Part shown: one piece after another, positions 33,267 through 41,999 of the stretch
Layout: each line of letters starts with the position of its first letter
Position numbering within the stretch: the stretch's first letter is position 1
Assembly (NCBI GenBank): GCA_963750075.1
Contig: CAVVPG010000001.1
Span: forward strand, 434,001 to 498,000
Length of the DNA stretch: 64,000 nt
Direction of reading: 5' to 3'
Source of the DNA: Bog-473 sp963750075
GTDB lineage: Bacteria > Actinomycetota > Acidimicrobiia > Acidimicrobiales > RAAP-2
Notes under the pieces: model-generated
The model's input: the letters and a program-made list of their open reading frames with translations, nothing else
What the model was told of the DNA's origin: nothing
Databases searched by the model: none
Translations under genes and position numbers: made by a program

Positions 33267-33784
33267 TTCCGTCGTTACCGGGGCATGGGGAGCGGTACGG
33301 CCAAGGGGTGCCCAGACGCGACGCAACCCCGAGTAACCGTTCGGCCGAAGCCTCCCGTGCTCCTCGGGGCTACGTCAACGACGACCCGCTGGCACCGTAC
33401 GGGAGTCGTGTCGGACAACCCCCGTCCGAGCCGGCCACGGCGACTCCAGGGAAGCCACCGTCGCGCACCACGGACCATCTCAGCACGGATTCTCGTGCCC
33501 ACTCCGGTCACGCCCCCCTTGCGGGTTGCGCTCCCGACCCTCGATCCCGCCTTGCAGCGTTCTCTCGGCTTCCCCCCGGTCCGCCTTGCGGCTTCCCTTC
33601 GGGCTTCCCTCGCTCCCACCTTGCGGCGGTCGCTTGAGGTTCGGTGGGCTCTTGTCTCCGAACTGGGAACAGGTTGCGCTTTGCGTCACCCAAGGTCAAT
33701 GGGCATTCGCGAAATCCAGTGGTTCTCCCCATGTTTCTTCACGTCATCCCCAAGGGGCGCCGTCGCCATCCCCAGTTCTTCCCC
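33267..33784. other. Gene-free stretch with C-rich degenerate repeats
   Basis: About 520 bp without a supported gene, of unusual composition with runs of C and T on the plus strand. It contains the four-fold spaced repeat at 33517-33626. It is the leader of the GH43-like gene that starts at 33785. I looked for a c-di-AMP (ydaO) riboswitch, which often precedes actinobacterial wall-hydrolase genes, and could not match its core. Confidence 0.45.
33517..33626 (+). repeat. Four degenerate tandem repeats of about 34 bp
   Basis: The octamer CCTTGC[GA]G occurs at 33517, 33550, 33584 and 33619, that is at distances of 33, 34 and 35 bases, with partly similar C/T-rich spacers (for example GACCCTCGATCCC and CTTCCCTCGCTCCC before the next copy). 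Near-regular spacing argues for a decayed tandem array in the leader of the GH43-like gene. It could be recombination debris or a binding array. Confidence 0.45.
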
Positions 33785-34945
33785 ATGGTGAAGTCGTCGC
33801 GCACCCGTCAGGCCGCCGTCGCCACCGGCGTCACCGCCTTCCTCGCCGCGTCCGCGCTCCTGCTGACCAGCGTCTCCGGACTGGGTGCGCCGACCGCCGG
33901 CGCGCGTGCGGCGCAGGAGGCCGGCGTGACCCCGGTGCTGTACCTGTCCACGGGTGCGCTCGGCGCCGCCGCGGGCGACGCCGCGCTGGGCTTGCGCATC
34001 CCGTACTACGAGCCTCCGAGCCTGACCGATCCGGCACAGCCGGGCTTCACCATCAACTCGGGTGCCGACCAGCCCGACCCCTTCATGTACCAGCAGGGCG
34101 GGCGCTACTACCTCTTCACCTCCCAGGACCGCGTCCCGACGAACGTGCCGGTGCGCTCGGGCACCGTGGTGGGCCAGTGGGGCGCTCCCACCGACGCCCT
34201 CCCGGACCCGCCGGCGTGGGCGCAACCGGGCGTCATGTGGTCACCCGACGTGGCACGCTTCGGCGGCCACTACATGCTGTATTTCACCAGCATGCTGCGC
34301 AACGTCTCACCCGGCACGATGTGCATCGGCGACGCCATCAGCACGGCGGTGGCCGGCCCCTACATCGCTGCGCCGTCGCCCTTCGTCTGTCAGCAATCGC
34401 TCGGCGGCTCCATCGACCCCCGTGTCTTCGTCGACGGGACAGGTCAGCCCTTCATGATCTGGAAGTCGGAGCAGAACGCGCGTTCGGCGAGCGTCGACAC
34501 GCAGATCTGGAGCCAGCCGCTCAGCGCCGACGGCCTGCGCCTGGTGGGGACGCCGGCCGTGATCTTCGGTCCCGACGAGCCCTGGCAGGGCCACATCGTC
34601 GAGGCGCCACAGCTCGTCCTCGTACGCGGCGTCTACTACCTCTTCTACTCGGGCGGTTGGTTCAACCAGCCGGGTTACGCCGTCGGGGTGGCCCGCTGCG
34701 CCGGCCCGCTGGGCCCGTGCACCGACGCGTCACCGTCGCCGCTGCTGGGCTCCAACGCCCAGGGCGAGGGCCCGGGTGAGGAGTCCGTCTTTGCCAACGC
34801 GGCCGGCGTCTGGCTCCTCTACACGCCGTCGCGCTCCACCCTCCCCCTGCCCGGACCGCCCCGTCCCGTCGCCATGGCCCATCTCGGCTTCGGGTCGGAC
34901 GGCCCCTACCTGGCCGCGCCGCTCGAGGTCGGGGGGTCGGCCTGA
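33785..34945 (+). CDS. Secreted GH43-like glycoside hydrolase (five-bladed propeller)
   Basis: ATG 33785 gives an N-terminus with a typical signal peptide (KSSRTR, then a 20-residue hydrophobic core ending about residue 40). The mature protein has GADQPDPFMYQQGGRYYLFT, an Asp in the position of the GH43 general base, then VMWSPDVARFGGHYMLYFTS, GGSIDPRVFVDGTGQPFMIW (pKa-modulating Asp region) and HIVEAPQLVLVRGVYYLFYS with the general acid Glu. These four motifs fit GH43 (arabinanase/xylosidase family). The substrate is unknown, but arabinan is interesting given the AftD-like gene in the window. The frame is open upstream to 33644, where no ribosome site is visible. 386 aa. Confidence 0.82.
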   Translation: MVKSSRTRQAAVATGVTAFLAASALLLTSVSGLGAPTAGARAAQEAGVTPVLYLSTGALGAAAGDAALGLRIPYYEPPSLTDPAQPGFTINSGADQPDPFMYQQGGRYYLFTSQDRVPTNVPVRSGTVVGQWGAPTDALPDPPAWAQPGVMWSPDVARFGGHYMLYFTSMLRNVSPGTMCIGDAISTAVAGPYIAAPSPFVCQQSLGGSIDPRVFVDGTGQPFMIWKSEQNARSASVDTQIWSQPLSADGLRLVGTPAVIFGPDEPWQGHIVEAPQLVLVRGVYYLFYSGGWFNQPGYAVGVARCAGPLGPCTDASPSPLLGSNAQGEGPGEESVFANAAGVWLLYTPSRSTLPLPGPPRPVAMAHLGFGSDGPYLAAPLEVGGSA

Positions 34946-35050
34946 GAGGACCGGTCGGCGCAGCGCGGCCCCGGAGCCTGCGCTGAATGCCGGGCCGCTG
35001 GGCCACAGGCGCCCCCGGATCTCGGGTGTCGGGACCGTAGGCTCGGCGCC

Positions 35051-35737
35051 ATGGAGCTGAGCAGCGAGTGCGCACGTGTCCTGGGCTCGCTGGTGGAGAA
35101 GAGCCTCACGACGCCCCAGCAGTACCCCCTCACGGTCAGCGCCCTCCTGGCTGCGTGCAACCAGACGTCGAACCGTGAGCCCGTCGTCAGCTACGACGAG
35201 ACCGTGGTGCTCCGCGCCCTCGACGACCTCAAGGAGCGACGGCTGGTGCGCTTCGTCCTGCCCTCGCACGGCCGTTCGGTCGTGCGCTACCGCCAGGTCC
35301 TCGACGAGGCCCTCGCCCTCGACGACCGGCAGTGCGGCGTCCTCGCCGTCCTCATGCTGCGTGGCCCGCAGACGGTGGGCGAGCTGCGGCTGCGGACCGA
35401 GCGGATGGCCCGCTTCGACCACTTGAGCGAAGTGGAGCACGAGATGGAGCTCCTGGGCGGGCGCGACGAGCCGCTGGTCCGCAACGTCGGGCGTCGGCCG
35501 GGCCAGAAGGAGGAGCGCTGGGCCACCACGCTCGTCGGCATCGATGAGCCTGTCCTGCTCCAAGATGCCGGCGCCGGCGCCGAGCCTCGCCAATCCACGG
35601 AGGCCGCGAGCGTCCTGTCGCCCGTCGCGCCGTACGACCCGGCGGGCGAGTTGCGCTCGGAGCTGGCCGCCCTCAGGTCCGAGGTCGCCGAGCTCCGGCG
35701 GGCGCTCGAGGAGCTGCGCTCCAGCCTCGGCGGCTGA
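35051..35737 (+). CDS. YceH-family (DUF480) winged-helix protein
   Basis: The 228-aa protein starts LSSECARVLGSLVEKSLTTP, then QYPLTVSALLAACNQTSNRE and YDETVVLRALDDLKERRLVR, which is the YceH/DUF480 signature of two tandem winged-helix domains, the second beginning near RQCGVLAVLMLRGPQTVGEL. A C-terminal coiled coil follows (SELAALRSEVAELRRALEEL). The cellular role of this family is poorly defined; DNA binding is suggested by the fold. It stands alone on its strand. Confidence 0.85.
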   Translation: MELSSECARVLGSLVEKSLTTPQQYPLTVSALLAACNQTSNREPVVSYDETVVLRALDDLKERRLVRFVLPSHGRSVVRYRQVLDEALALDDRQCGVLAVLMLRGPQTVGELRLRTERMARFDHLSEVEHEMELLGGRDEPLVRNVGRRPGQKEERWATTLVGIDEPVLLQDAGAGAEPRQSTEAASVLSPVAPYDPAGELRSELAALRSEVAELRRALEELRSSLGG

Positions 35738-35740
35738 ACC

Positions 35741-36313
35741 TCAGAGCGCCGCGGGGCAGACGCCGTACGACTTGATCTCGTAGACGGGCGAGCTCGGTGG
35801 GGACGGGTAGGTCTGGCTGTCGAGCGCGAAGACGATGCCGTCGTGGGACTTCCAGAAGTCGGTGCCCGTCTGGGTGAGCCGGTAGCTGCGCCTCACCTGC
35901 GCGAACGTGCTGCCGAGGGAGATCCCCCGGGCCGTCGCCAGCTTCGGCGAGACGGCCGAGGGCGAGGGCGACGGCGAACCGGAGGCGCTGACCCAGTAGC
36001 GGTACCCACTGAAGCGGCCGTGCCGGAACTGGACGATCAGGTCGTGCCACGCCACCTGGGTGTACCCGCCGACGCAGCCGGCGTCGGGGTGGCCCGTCGG
36101 GGACCCCAGACTGGCCGAGATCGCGCTCGTCACCGAACGGGCCGGCGAGCCGAAATGGGCGACTCCGAGACCGTTGCCGGCCAGCAGCACGGCGGCCCTC
36201 GCGCCCGGGCTCGCGGCCGCCACCGGCGGCGAGCCCACCGGCGACAGCACCAGCCATGCCGCGAGACCCCACAGCACCGGACGGAGCAGCCGCACCACAT
36301 GGGGACCACGCAT
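35741..36313 (-). CDS. Secreted protein of unknown function (190 aa)
   Basis: From ATG 36313 the product has a signal peptide (RLLRPVLWGLAAWLVLSPVG) and a mature domain of about 155 residues with two cysteines (one in DAGCVGGYTQ, one at the C-terminal VCPAAL) that may pair. It has alternating aromatic residues typical of a small beta-rich extracellular domain (HDLIVQFRHGRFSGYRYWV). I recognise no family. It converges on the yceH-like gene with three bases between stops. Confidence 0.6.
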   Translation of the reverse strand: MRGPHVVRLLRPVLWGLAAWLVLSPVGSPPVAAASPGARAAVLLAGNGLGVAHFGSPARSVTSAISASLGSPTGHPDAGCVGGYTQVAWHDLIVQFRHGRFSGYRYWVSASGSPSPSPSAVSPKLATARGISLGSTFAQVRRSYRLTQTGTDFWKSHDGIVFALDSQTYPSPPSSPVYEIKSYGVCPAAL

Positions 36314-36391
36314 CGCTCCAGTGTCCCACCGGGCGTGTTGCCGCAGCGCGCGCGAGCCAACACCCGGCCCGCCTCCCACCTCCCTGCCGGC

Positions 36392-37177
36392 TCACAGCGG
36401 CGTGACGTAAGCCCCCGAGATCCCGCCGTCGACGAGGAACGTCGACGCGGTCATGAACGAGGAGTCGTCGGAGGCCAGGAAGGCCGCCGCCGCGGCGATC
36501 TCCGAGGCCTCCCCGAAGCGGCCCATGGGGATGTGGACGAGGCGCCGGGCGGCCCGCTCGGGGTCCTTGGCGAACAGCTCGGTGAGCAGCGGCGTGTTGA
36601 CCGGGCCCGGGCACAGAGCGTTGACCCGCACGCCCTGCCGGGCGAACTGCACGCCCAGCTCACGCGACATGGCGAGCACGCCCCCCTTGGAGGCGGTGTA
36701 GCTCACCTGGCTGGTGGCCGCTCCCATGACGGCGACGAACGAGGCCGTGTTGACGATCGACCCCTTGCCGCGGGCCAGCAGGTGCGGGAGCGCGTGCTTG
36801 CAGCAGAGGTAGACCGAGGTGAGGTTCACCCGCTGCACCCGCTCCCACGCCTCGAGGCCGGTGTCCAGGATGGAGTCGTCGTCGGGCGGGCTGATGCCGG
36901 CGTTGTTGCAGCAGACGTCGATCCCCCCGAAGTGCCCCGACACCTCCGCGTAGAGCGCCTCGACCTCCTCCGAGGACGTCACGTCGGTGCGGACGAAGAT
37001 GCCGTCGACCGCGGCCGCCACCTCACCCCCGGCGCCCTCGTCGAGGTCGACCACGGCCACCCGGGCCCCTTCGGCGGCGAAGCGCTCGCACATGGCGCGG
37101 CCGATGCCGCTGGCACCGCCGGTCACGACGGCGACGCGGTCGACCAGGCGGCGGGCGTAGGGGGCGGTCTCGCTCAT
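36392..37177 (-). CDS. SDR-family NAD(P)-dependent oxidoreductase
   Basis: The 261-aa classical short-chain dehydrogenase has the cofactor motif VAVVTGGASGIGRAMCERFA (TGxxxGIG), CCNNAGISPP, the catalytic Ser and YxxxK in VSYTASKGGVLAMSREL, and PGPVNTPLL. Asp in VAVVDLDEGAG favours NAD. ATG 37177 has GAGGAGA five bases upstream, the clearest ribosome site in this part. It follows the aldehyde dehydrogenase by 47 bp and could act before it, converting an alcohol to an aldehyde or ketone. The much longer open frame upstream is not coding for this protein. Confidence 0.9.
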   Translation of the reverse strand: MSETAPYARRLVDRVAVVTGGASGIGRAMCERFAAEGARVAVVDLDEGAGGEVAAAVDGIFVRTDVTSSEEVEALYAEVSGHFGGIDVCCNNAGISPPDDDSILDTGLEAWERVQRVNLTSVYLCCKHALPHLLARGKGSIVNTASFVAVMGAATSQVSYTASKGGVLAMSRELGVQFARQGVRVNALCPGPVNTPLLTELFAKDPERAARRLVHIPMGRFGEASEIAAAAAFLASDDSSFMTASTFLVDGGISGAYVTPL

Positions 37178-37224
37178 TTCTCTCCTCGTGCTGTGATGCG
37201 GCGCGGCGCCACGGCCGGTGTCCG

Positions 37225-38577
37225 CTAGTCCGAGCTGATGAAGACGTTCTTGACGTCGCAGAACGCATCGAGGGCGTCGGGGCCGAGCTCGCGGCCGATC
37301 CCGGACTGCTTCACGCCGCCGAAGGGCGTCCAGTAGCGCACCGACGAGTGCGAGTTGACCGACAGCGTCCCCGTCTCGACGGCCCGGGCGACACGCAGCG
37401 CCCGACCGACGTCGCGTGTCCACAGCGAGCCCGAGAGCCCGAAGGGGGTGTCGTTGGCGAGGCGGACGGCCTCCGCCTCGTCCTCGAACGGGATGACGAC
37501 GACCACCGGCCCGAAGATCTCCTCGGTCGCGGCCCGCTCGCTCGCCCCGACGGGGGCGAGCACGGTGGGGGCGAACCAGTTCCCGGGGCCCTCGGGGCAC
37601 GTGCCCCGCACGGCCACCGGGGCGTCCGCGGGGACGAAGGAGGCGACGGTGGCCAGGTGCGCCTCGGAGATCAGGGGGCCCATCTCGGTGCCCTCGAGCG
37701 TGGGGTCGCCCACGACGACGCCACGCACCGCCGGCTCGAGCAGCGCCATGAAGCGTTCGTACACGGAGCGCTCGACGAGGATGCGCGAGCGGGCACAGCA
37801 GTCCTGGCCGGCGTTGTCGAAGACGCCGTAGGGGGCACGGGCAGCCGCCAGCTCGAGGTCGGCGTCGGCAAAGACGATGTTGGCGCTCTTGCCGCCGAGC
37901 TCGAGGGTGACCCGCTTGATCTGCTCGGCGCAGCCCGCCATCACCGAGCGCCCCACCTCGGTGGAGCCCGTGAAGCACACCTTGCGCACGGCGGGATGGG
38001 CCACGAAGCGCTCGCCGACCACGCTGCCCTTGCCGGGCAGGATCTGCAGGACGCCCTCGGGCAACCCGGCCTCGAGCGCAAGCTCGCCGATGCGCAGGGC
38101 GCTGAGCGGCGTGATCTCGGCCGGCTTGAGCACGACGGTGTTGCCGGCGGCCAGCGCCGGCGCGAAGCCCCAGCCCGCGATCGCCATGGGGAAGTTCCAG
38201 GGCACGATGACCCCCACCACGCCCAGAGGCTCGTAGAACGTGACGTCGATGCCTCCCGGCACCGGGATCTGCCTGCCGCACTGGCGCTCCGGGGCCGCCG
38301 CGTAGTACTCGAGCACGTCGCGCACGTTGCCCGCCTCCCAGCGTGCGTTCCCGATCACGTGGCCCGCGTTGGCCACCTCCACGTCGGCAAGCTCGTCGAC
38401 GTGGGCGTCCACGGCGGCGGCGAAGCGCCGGAGCAGCCGGGCCCGCTCCCCCGGCGCGACCTGCCGCCAGGTCTCGAAGGCGCTGGCCGCCCGCCCGATG
38501 GCCGCGTCGGTCTCCCCGGCGGTCAGCCCCTCGACCTTGGCGATCACCTCTCCGGTGGCGGGGTTGCGGACGTCCAC
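37225..38577 (-). CDS. Aldehyde dehydrogenase family protein
   Basis: The protein has VIVPWNFPMAIAGWGFAPAL with the catalytic-site Asn, VCFTGSTEVGRSVM (NAD loop), VTLELGGKSANIVFADADLE with the general-base Glu, NAGQDCCARSRILVERSVYE with the nucleophile Cys, and EEIFGPVVVVIPFEDE. All are standard ALDH superfamily residues. GTG 38577 (VDVRNPATGEVIAKVEG) gives 450 aa, slightly short compared with the usual 470-490, and it has no obvious ribosome site; the start could be up to 20 codons earlier. It is first in an operon with the SDR and diverges from the acyl-CoA synthetase. Confidence 0.9.
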   Translation of the reverse strand: MDVRNPATGEVIAKVEGLTAGETDAAIGRAASAFETWRQVAPGERARLLRRFAAAVDAHVDELADVEVANAGHVIGNARWEAGNVRDVLEYYAAAPERQCGRQIPVPGGIDVTFYEPLGVVGVIVPWNFPMAIAGWGFAPALAAGNTVVLKPAEITPLSALRIGELALEAGLPEGVLQILPGKGSVVGERFVAHPAVRKVCFTGSTEVGRSVMAGCAEQIKRVTLELGGKSANIVFADADLELAAARAPYGVFDNAGQDCCARSRILVERSVYERFMALLEPAVRGVVVGDPTLEGTEMGPLISEAHLATVASFVPADAPVAVRGTCPEGPGNWFAPTVLAPVGASERAATEEIFGPVVVVIPFEDEAEAVRLANDTPFGLSGSLWTRDVGRALRVARAVETGTLSVNSHSSVRYWTPFGGVKQSGIGRELGPDALDAFCDVKNVFISSD

Positions 38578-38670
38578 GGACTGATCTTTGCCGATGGTGG
38601 CCTGCAGTCCCCAACCGGCAGGCCGACCGGCCCGTCCCGGGCCGCGGGCCCACCGGTAGTGTGCGGGGCC

Positions 38671-40350
38671 GTGCCCGAGACCACATCGCCGAAGACGGCC
38701 GTCCAATTCAACCTGGCCAAGGCCTTCGACGTCCTCGTCGAGAGCCTGGCCGACCGGGAGTGCATCGTGTGGCGCGACCGCCGGCTGAGCTACGGCGATC
38801 TGGCCGACCGTTCGAAGCGGCTGGCCGCCTACCTGCACGGACGCGGGCTCGGCGTGCACCGCGAACGGGCGGACCTGCAGCCCTGGGAGTCGGGGCAGGA
38901 CCACGTCGCGCTCGCCCTCTACAACGGCAACGAGTACCTCGAGGGGATGCTCGGCTCCTACCGGGCCCGCGTCGCCCCCTTCAACGTCAACTACCGCTAC
39001 GTCGGCGAGGAGCTGCGCTACCTGCTCGACGACGCCCGGCCGCGCGCCATGATCCTGCACTCGTCGCTGGCCCCCACCCTGGCCGAGGTGCTGCCCACAC
39101 TCGGCGCGGCGCCCGACGTCCTGCTCCAGGTCGAGGACGAACCGGGGCACGACCTCCTCCCTGGGGCGGTCTGGTACGAGGAGGCGTTGGCCGCATCGTC
39201 ACCGGCCGGCGCGCCGGTCGACCCCTCTCCCGACGACCTCTACATCCTCTACACCGGGGGCACGACCGGCATGCCCAAGGGCGTCCTGTGGCGTCAGCAC
39301 GACATCTTCATGGCGGCCATGGGCGGCCGGAAGGTGGGCACGTGGGAGGTCGTGACGAGCTACGAGGACATCACGACGCGCCTCGCCGAGAGCTTCCCGA
39401 TCCGCCTCATGGTGCTGCCGCCGCTCATGCACGGCGCCGCGCAGTGGGCCTGCTTCATGCTGATGGCCCAGGGGGCGACCCTGCTCTTCCCCGACAAGAC
39501 GCACCGCGTCGATCCCGACGACGTGTGGTCGGTGGTCGAGCGCGAGAAGGCCAATTCCATGACCATCGTGGGCGATGCCGTGCTGCGCCCCCTTCTCCTC
39601 CAGCTCGACGCCAAGCGCTACGACCTCTCGTCCTTCTTCGCCGTGGGCAACGGCGGCGCGCCGCTCACCCCGACCGTGCGGGCCATGGCGGTCGAGCGCA
39701 TCCCCAACCTCGTCATCTCCGACTCGGCCGGGTCCTCGGAGACCGGCGCGCAGATGCACGTCACCTCGGTCGACGACGTCGAGGTGGGGACGTTCCTGCC
39801 CGGCCCCGGCACCGTGGTGACCGACGAGTCGTTCACCACGGTGCTCCATCCGGGTCACGAGGGCAACGGCTGGCTGGCGCAGACGGGGAGCGTGCCGCTC
39901 GGGTATCTCGGCGACGAGGCCAAGACGGCGCGCACCTTCCCCGTCATCGGCGGCGTCCGCTACTCCATCCCCGGCGACCGGGCGCGGCACCTGGCCAACG
40001 GGGAGATCCAGCTGCTCGGGCGCGACTCGGTGACGGTCAACTCCGGCGGCGAGAAGATCTTCGTCGAGGAGGTCGAGCGGGCGATCGCCGGGCATCCCGC
40101 CGTGGCCGACGTCGTCGTCACGGGGCGGCCGAGCGAGCGTTGGGGCTCCGAAGTGGTCGCCGTCGTCCAGCTCGCCGACGGCGCCTCGGCCGACGCGGCG
40201 TCCATCGTCGAGGAGGCCTCGGCCCACATCGCGCGCTACAAGCTGCCCAAGGAGGTCGTGTTCGTGACGAGCATCCAGCGCTCTCCCTCGGGCAAGGCGG
40301 ACTACCGCTGGGCGGCCGAGACGGCCGTCAAGAGCGCCGCGGGCGCCTGA
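38671..40350 (+). CDS. Acyl-CoA synthetase (AMP-forming)
   Basis: The 559-aa enzyme activates a carboxylic acid to an acyl-CoA through an acyl-adenylate. The P-loop-like ATP motif is YILYTGGTTGMPKGVLWRQ (about 190-208), the A5-like motif is ISDSAGSSETGAQ (near 350), YSIPGDRARHLANGEIQLLG is the A7 region with the ribose-binding Asp, SGGEKIFVEEVE the hinge region, and the catalytic Lys lies in SPSGKADYRWA near the end. The actinobacterial 'acyl-CoA synthetase' group with GGAPLTPTV fits best. GTG 38671 is chosen at the start of conserved sequence. A GNAT gene follows after two bases. Confidence 0.9.
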   Translation: MPETTSPKTAVQFNLAKAFDVLVESLADRECIVWRDRRLSYGDLADRSKRLAAYLHGRGLGVHRERADLQPWESGQDHVALALYNGNEYLEGMLGSYRARVAPFNVNYRYVGEELRYLLDDARPRAMILHSSLAPTLAEVLPTLGAAPDVLLQVEDEPGHDLLPGAVWYEEALAASSPAGAPVDPSPDDLYILYTGGTTGMPKGVLWRQHDIFMAAMGGRKVGTWEVVTSYEDITTRLAESFPIRLMVLPPLMHGAAQWACFMLMAQGATLLFPDKTHRVDPDDVWSVVEREKANSMTIVGDAVLRPLLLQLDAKRYDLSSFFAVGNGGAPLTPTVRAMAVERIPNLVISDSAGSSETGAQMHVTSVDDVEVGTFLPGPGTVVTDESFTTVLHPGHEGNGWLAQTGSVPLGYLGDEAKTARTFPVIGGVRYSIPGDRARHLANGEIQLLGRDSVTVNSGGEKIFVEEVERAIAGHPAVADVVVTGRPSERWGSEVVAVVQLADGASADAASIVEEASAHIARYKLPKEVVFVTSIQRSPSGKADYRWAAETAVKSAAGA

Positions 40351-40352
40351 CC

Positions 40353-40925
40353 TTGGCGGCGCCCGGGCCGACGATCGCGACGGCGCGGCTGGTGCTGCGA
40401 CCGTTCACCGACGTGGACCGGGCGCCCTTCTTCGAGCTCAACAGCCATCCGCTCGTCGTCGAGTCGCTCGGCTCGTCGCCCACCCGGGCCGAGAGCGACG
40501 CCATCGTCGATCACATCGAGGCGGAGATGGCCCGCGACGGCTGGGGGGTGTGGGCGGTCGCGGTGACGGGCGGGGTTCCCTTCGTGGGCATGGTCGGGCT
40601 GCACCGCGTGCGGGCGGAGCTGCCCTGCGCACCGGCCGTGGAGGTGGAGTGGCGGCTGCATCCCGACCACTGGGGGCAGGGGTACGCCACCGAGGCGGCG
40701 ACGGCCTCGGTGCGCTTCGGCTTGGACGAGGCGGGGCTGGACCAGATCATCGCCTTCACGACGACCCTGAACACCCGCTCGCAGGCGGTCATGGAGCGGA
40801 TCGGCATGGTGCGCGACCGGGGGGGCGACTTCGACCACCCCCGGCTGCCCGAGGGCAGCCCGCTCCGGCGCCACGTGCTCTACCGGGTGACGGCGTCACA
40901 GGCGCGCCCTACGGTGGCGCCGTGA
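40353..40925 (+). CDS. GNAT-family N-acetyltransferase (RimJ/RimL-like)
   Basis: The 190-aa protein has ATARLVLRPFTDVDRAPFFE, VEVEWRLHPDHWGQGYATEA with the acetyl-CoA pyrophosphate loop, and LDQIIAFTTTLNTRSQAVMERIGM with the conserved Asn region of RimJ/RimL-type acetyltransferases. The TTG at 40353 is the only start near the beginning of the conserved part. It lies two bases after the acyl-CoA synthetase and overlaps the glycosylase gene (GTGA). Substrate unknown. Confidence 0.78.
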   Translation: MAAPGPTIATARLVLRPFTDVDRAPFFELNSHPLVVESLGSSPTRAESDAIVDHIEAEMARDGWGVWAVAVTGGVPFVGMVGLHRVRAELPCAPAVEVEWRLHPDHWGQGYATEAATASVRFGLDEAGLDQIIAFTTTLNTRSQAVMERIGMVRDRGGDFDHPRLPEGSPLRRHVLYRVTASQARPTVAP

Positions 40926-41509
40926 GCGCCGCCGAGCCGACACGCTGTGACTGGGCGGGCACGGATCCCGCGATGGTGGTGTACCACGACACCGAGTGGG
41001 GTGTACCGGTGCACGACGATCCCACCCACTTCGAATTCCTCGTCCTGGAGGGCGCGCAGGCCGGATTGAGCTGGGCCACCATCCTCAAGCGGCGCGCCGG
41101 CTACCACAAGGCCTTCGCCGGCTTCGACGCCGCCAAGGTGGCGCGCTTCACGCCGGCCCGGGTGGAGAAGCTGCTCGGGGATCCCGGGATCATCCGCAAC
41201 CGGGCCAAGGTCGAGGCCACGGTGCGCAACGCACGCGCCTTCCTCGACGTGCAGGAGGAGTTCGGCTCCTTCGACACGTACGTGTGGGGCTTCGTGGAGG
41301 GCCGCCCGATCGTGAACAAGTGGAAGCGCATTGGACAGCTGCCGGCGATCACGCCGGAGTCTGAGGCGCTCAGCAAGGACCTGCGCCGGCGCGGCTTCGG
41401 CTTCGTCGGCCCCACCGTCTGCTACGCGCACCTGCAGGCGACCGGGCTGGTCAACGACCACCTGGTGCGGTGCTTCCGCTACGGCGAGCTCACAGCGGCC
41501 GGCGCATGA
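40922..41509 (+). CDS. tag: DNA-3-methyladenine glycosylase I
   Basis: The 195-aa enzyme removes 3-methyladenine from alkylated DNA. It has RCDWAGTDPAMVVYHDTEWG with the zinc-binding Cys near the start, FEFLVLEGAQAGLSWATILK carrying the conserved Glu/Gln of the base pocket, RNRAKVEATVRNARAFL, and GFGFVGPTVCYAHLQATGLV with VNDHLVRCF where the other zinc ligands lie. The GTG start overlaps the GNAT gene's stop (GTGA). It ends inside the 3' end of the opposite-strand GNAT gene (20-base overlap). Confidence 0.93.
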   Translation: MSAAEPTRCDWAGTDPAMVVYHDTEWGVPVHDDPTHFEFLVLEGAQAGLSWATILKRRAGYHKAFAGFDAAKVARFTPARVEKLLGDPGIIRNRAKVEATVRNARAFLDVQEEFGSFDTYVWGFVEGRPIVNKWKRIGQLPAITPESEALSKDLRRRGFGFVGPTVCYAHLQATGLVNDHLVRCFRYGELTAAGA

Positions 41510-41975
41510 GGACCCGGGTGCCGAAGCGGCCCATCACCGCCTCCTCGGGGTCGAGGCCGTGGGTGACCAACCAGTCGTCGACCGGACCCACCTCGACGAA
41601 GCCCTCCGACGCGTAGAAGGGGCCGTTCCAGGGCACGGCATCCCGGTACGTGGCGAGCGTGAGCTCGCGATAGCCGTGCCCGGCCGCCCAGGCGCAGCCG
41701 GCCCGCAGCAGCGCCCGACCGATGCCGCGCCGGCCGTGGTCGGGGTGGACGGAGAGCTGCTCGAGGTGGGCGCCGCCCCCGACTCGGTCGATGCGGCACA
41801 GCCCGACGGGCGGGTCGCCGGCCACGAGGACGACCAGGGCCGACGCGAACCCCTCCACCGTGCCGGGGCCGGGCAGCGGGCCGATTCCGAGCGGGACGAA
41901 CACGGTGTCGGCGGCCGCCTCCAGTGCGGGCAGCAGCGCCAGCTCGTCGGGCCGGACGGGACGGATGTCGTCCAC
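41490..41975 (-). CDS. GNAT-family N-acetyltransferase
   Basis: The 161-aa protein has the acetyl-CoA motif A, AHLEQLSVHPDHGRRGIGRA, and FYASEGFVEVG with the usual Tyr near the C-terminus. GTG 41975 fits the first residues (VDDIRPVRPDELALLPAL). It is transcribed divergently from the quinone reductase gene, 24 bases away, and overlaps the end of tag. Substrate unknown. Confidence 0.8.
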   Translation of the reverse strand: MDDIRPVRPDELALLPALEAAADTVFVPLGIGPLPGPGTVEGFASALVVLVAGDPPVGLCRIDRVGGGAHLEQLSVHPDHGRRGIGRALLRAGCAWAAGHGYRELTLATYRDAVPWNGPFYASEGFVEVGPVDDWLVTHGLDPEEAVMGRFGTRVLMRRPL

Positions 41976-41999
41976 CCCTGGACGGTAGCGTGCGGGCCC

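Noticed and set aside
33220..33784. c-di-AMP (ydaO) riboswitch before the GH43-like gene
   Set aside because: Some GCCGAA and CGGGG words are present but not in the order of the known motif.
37348..38670. Extended plus-strand frame ahead of the acyl-CoA synthetase
   Set aside because: Antisense to the aldehyde dehydrogenase gene; conserved sequence begins only at GTG 38671.
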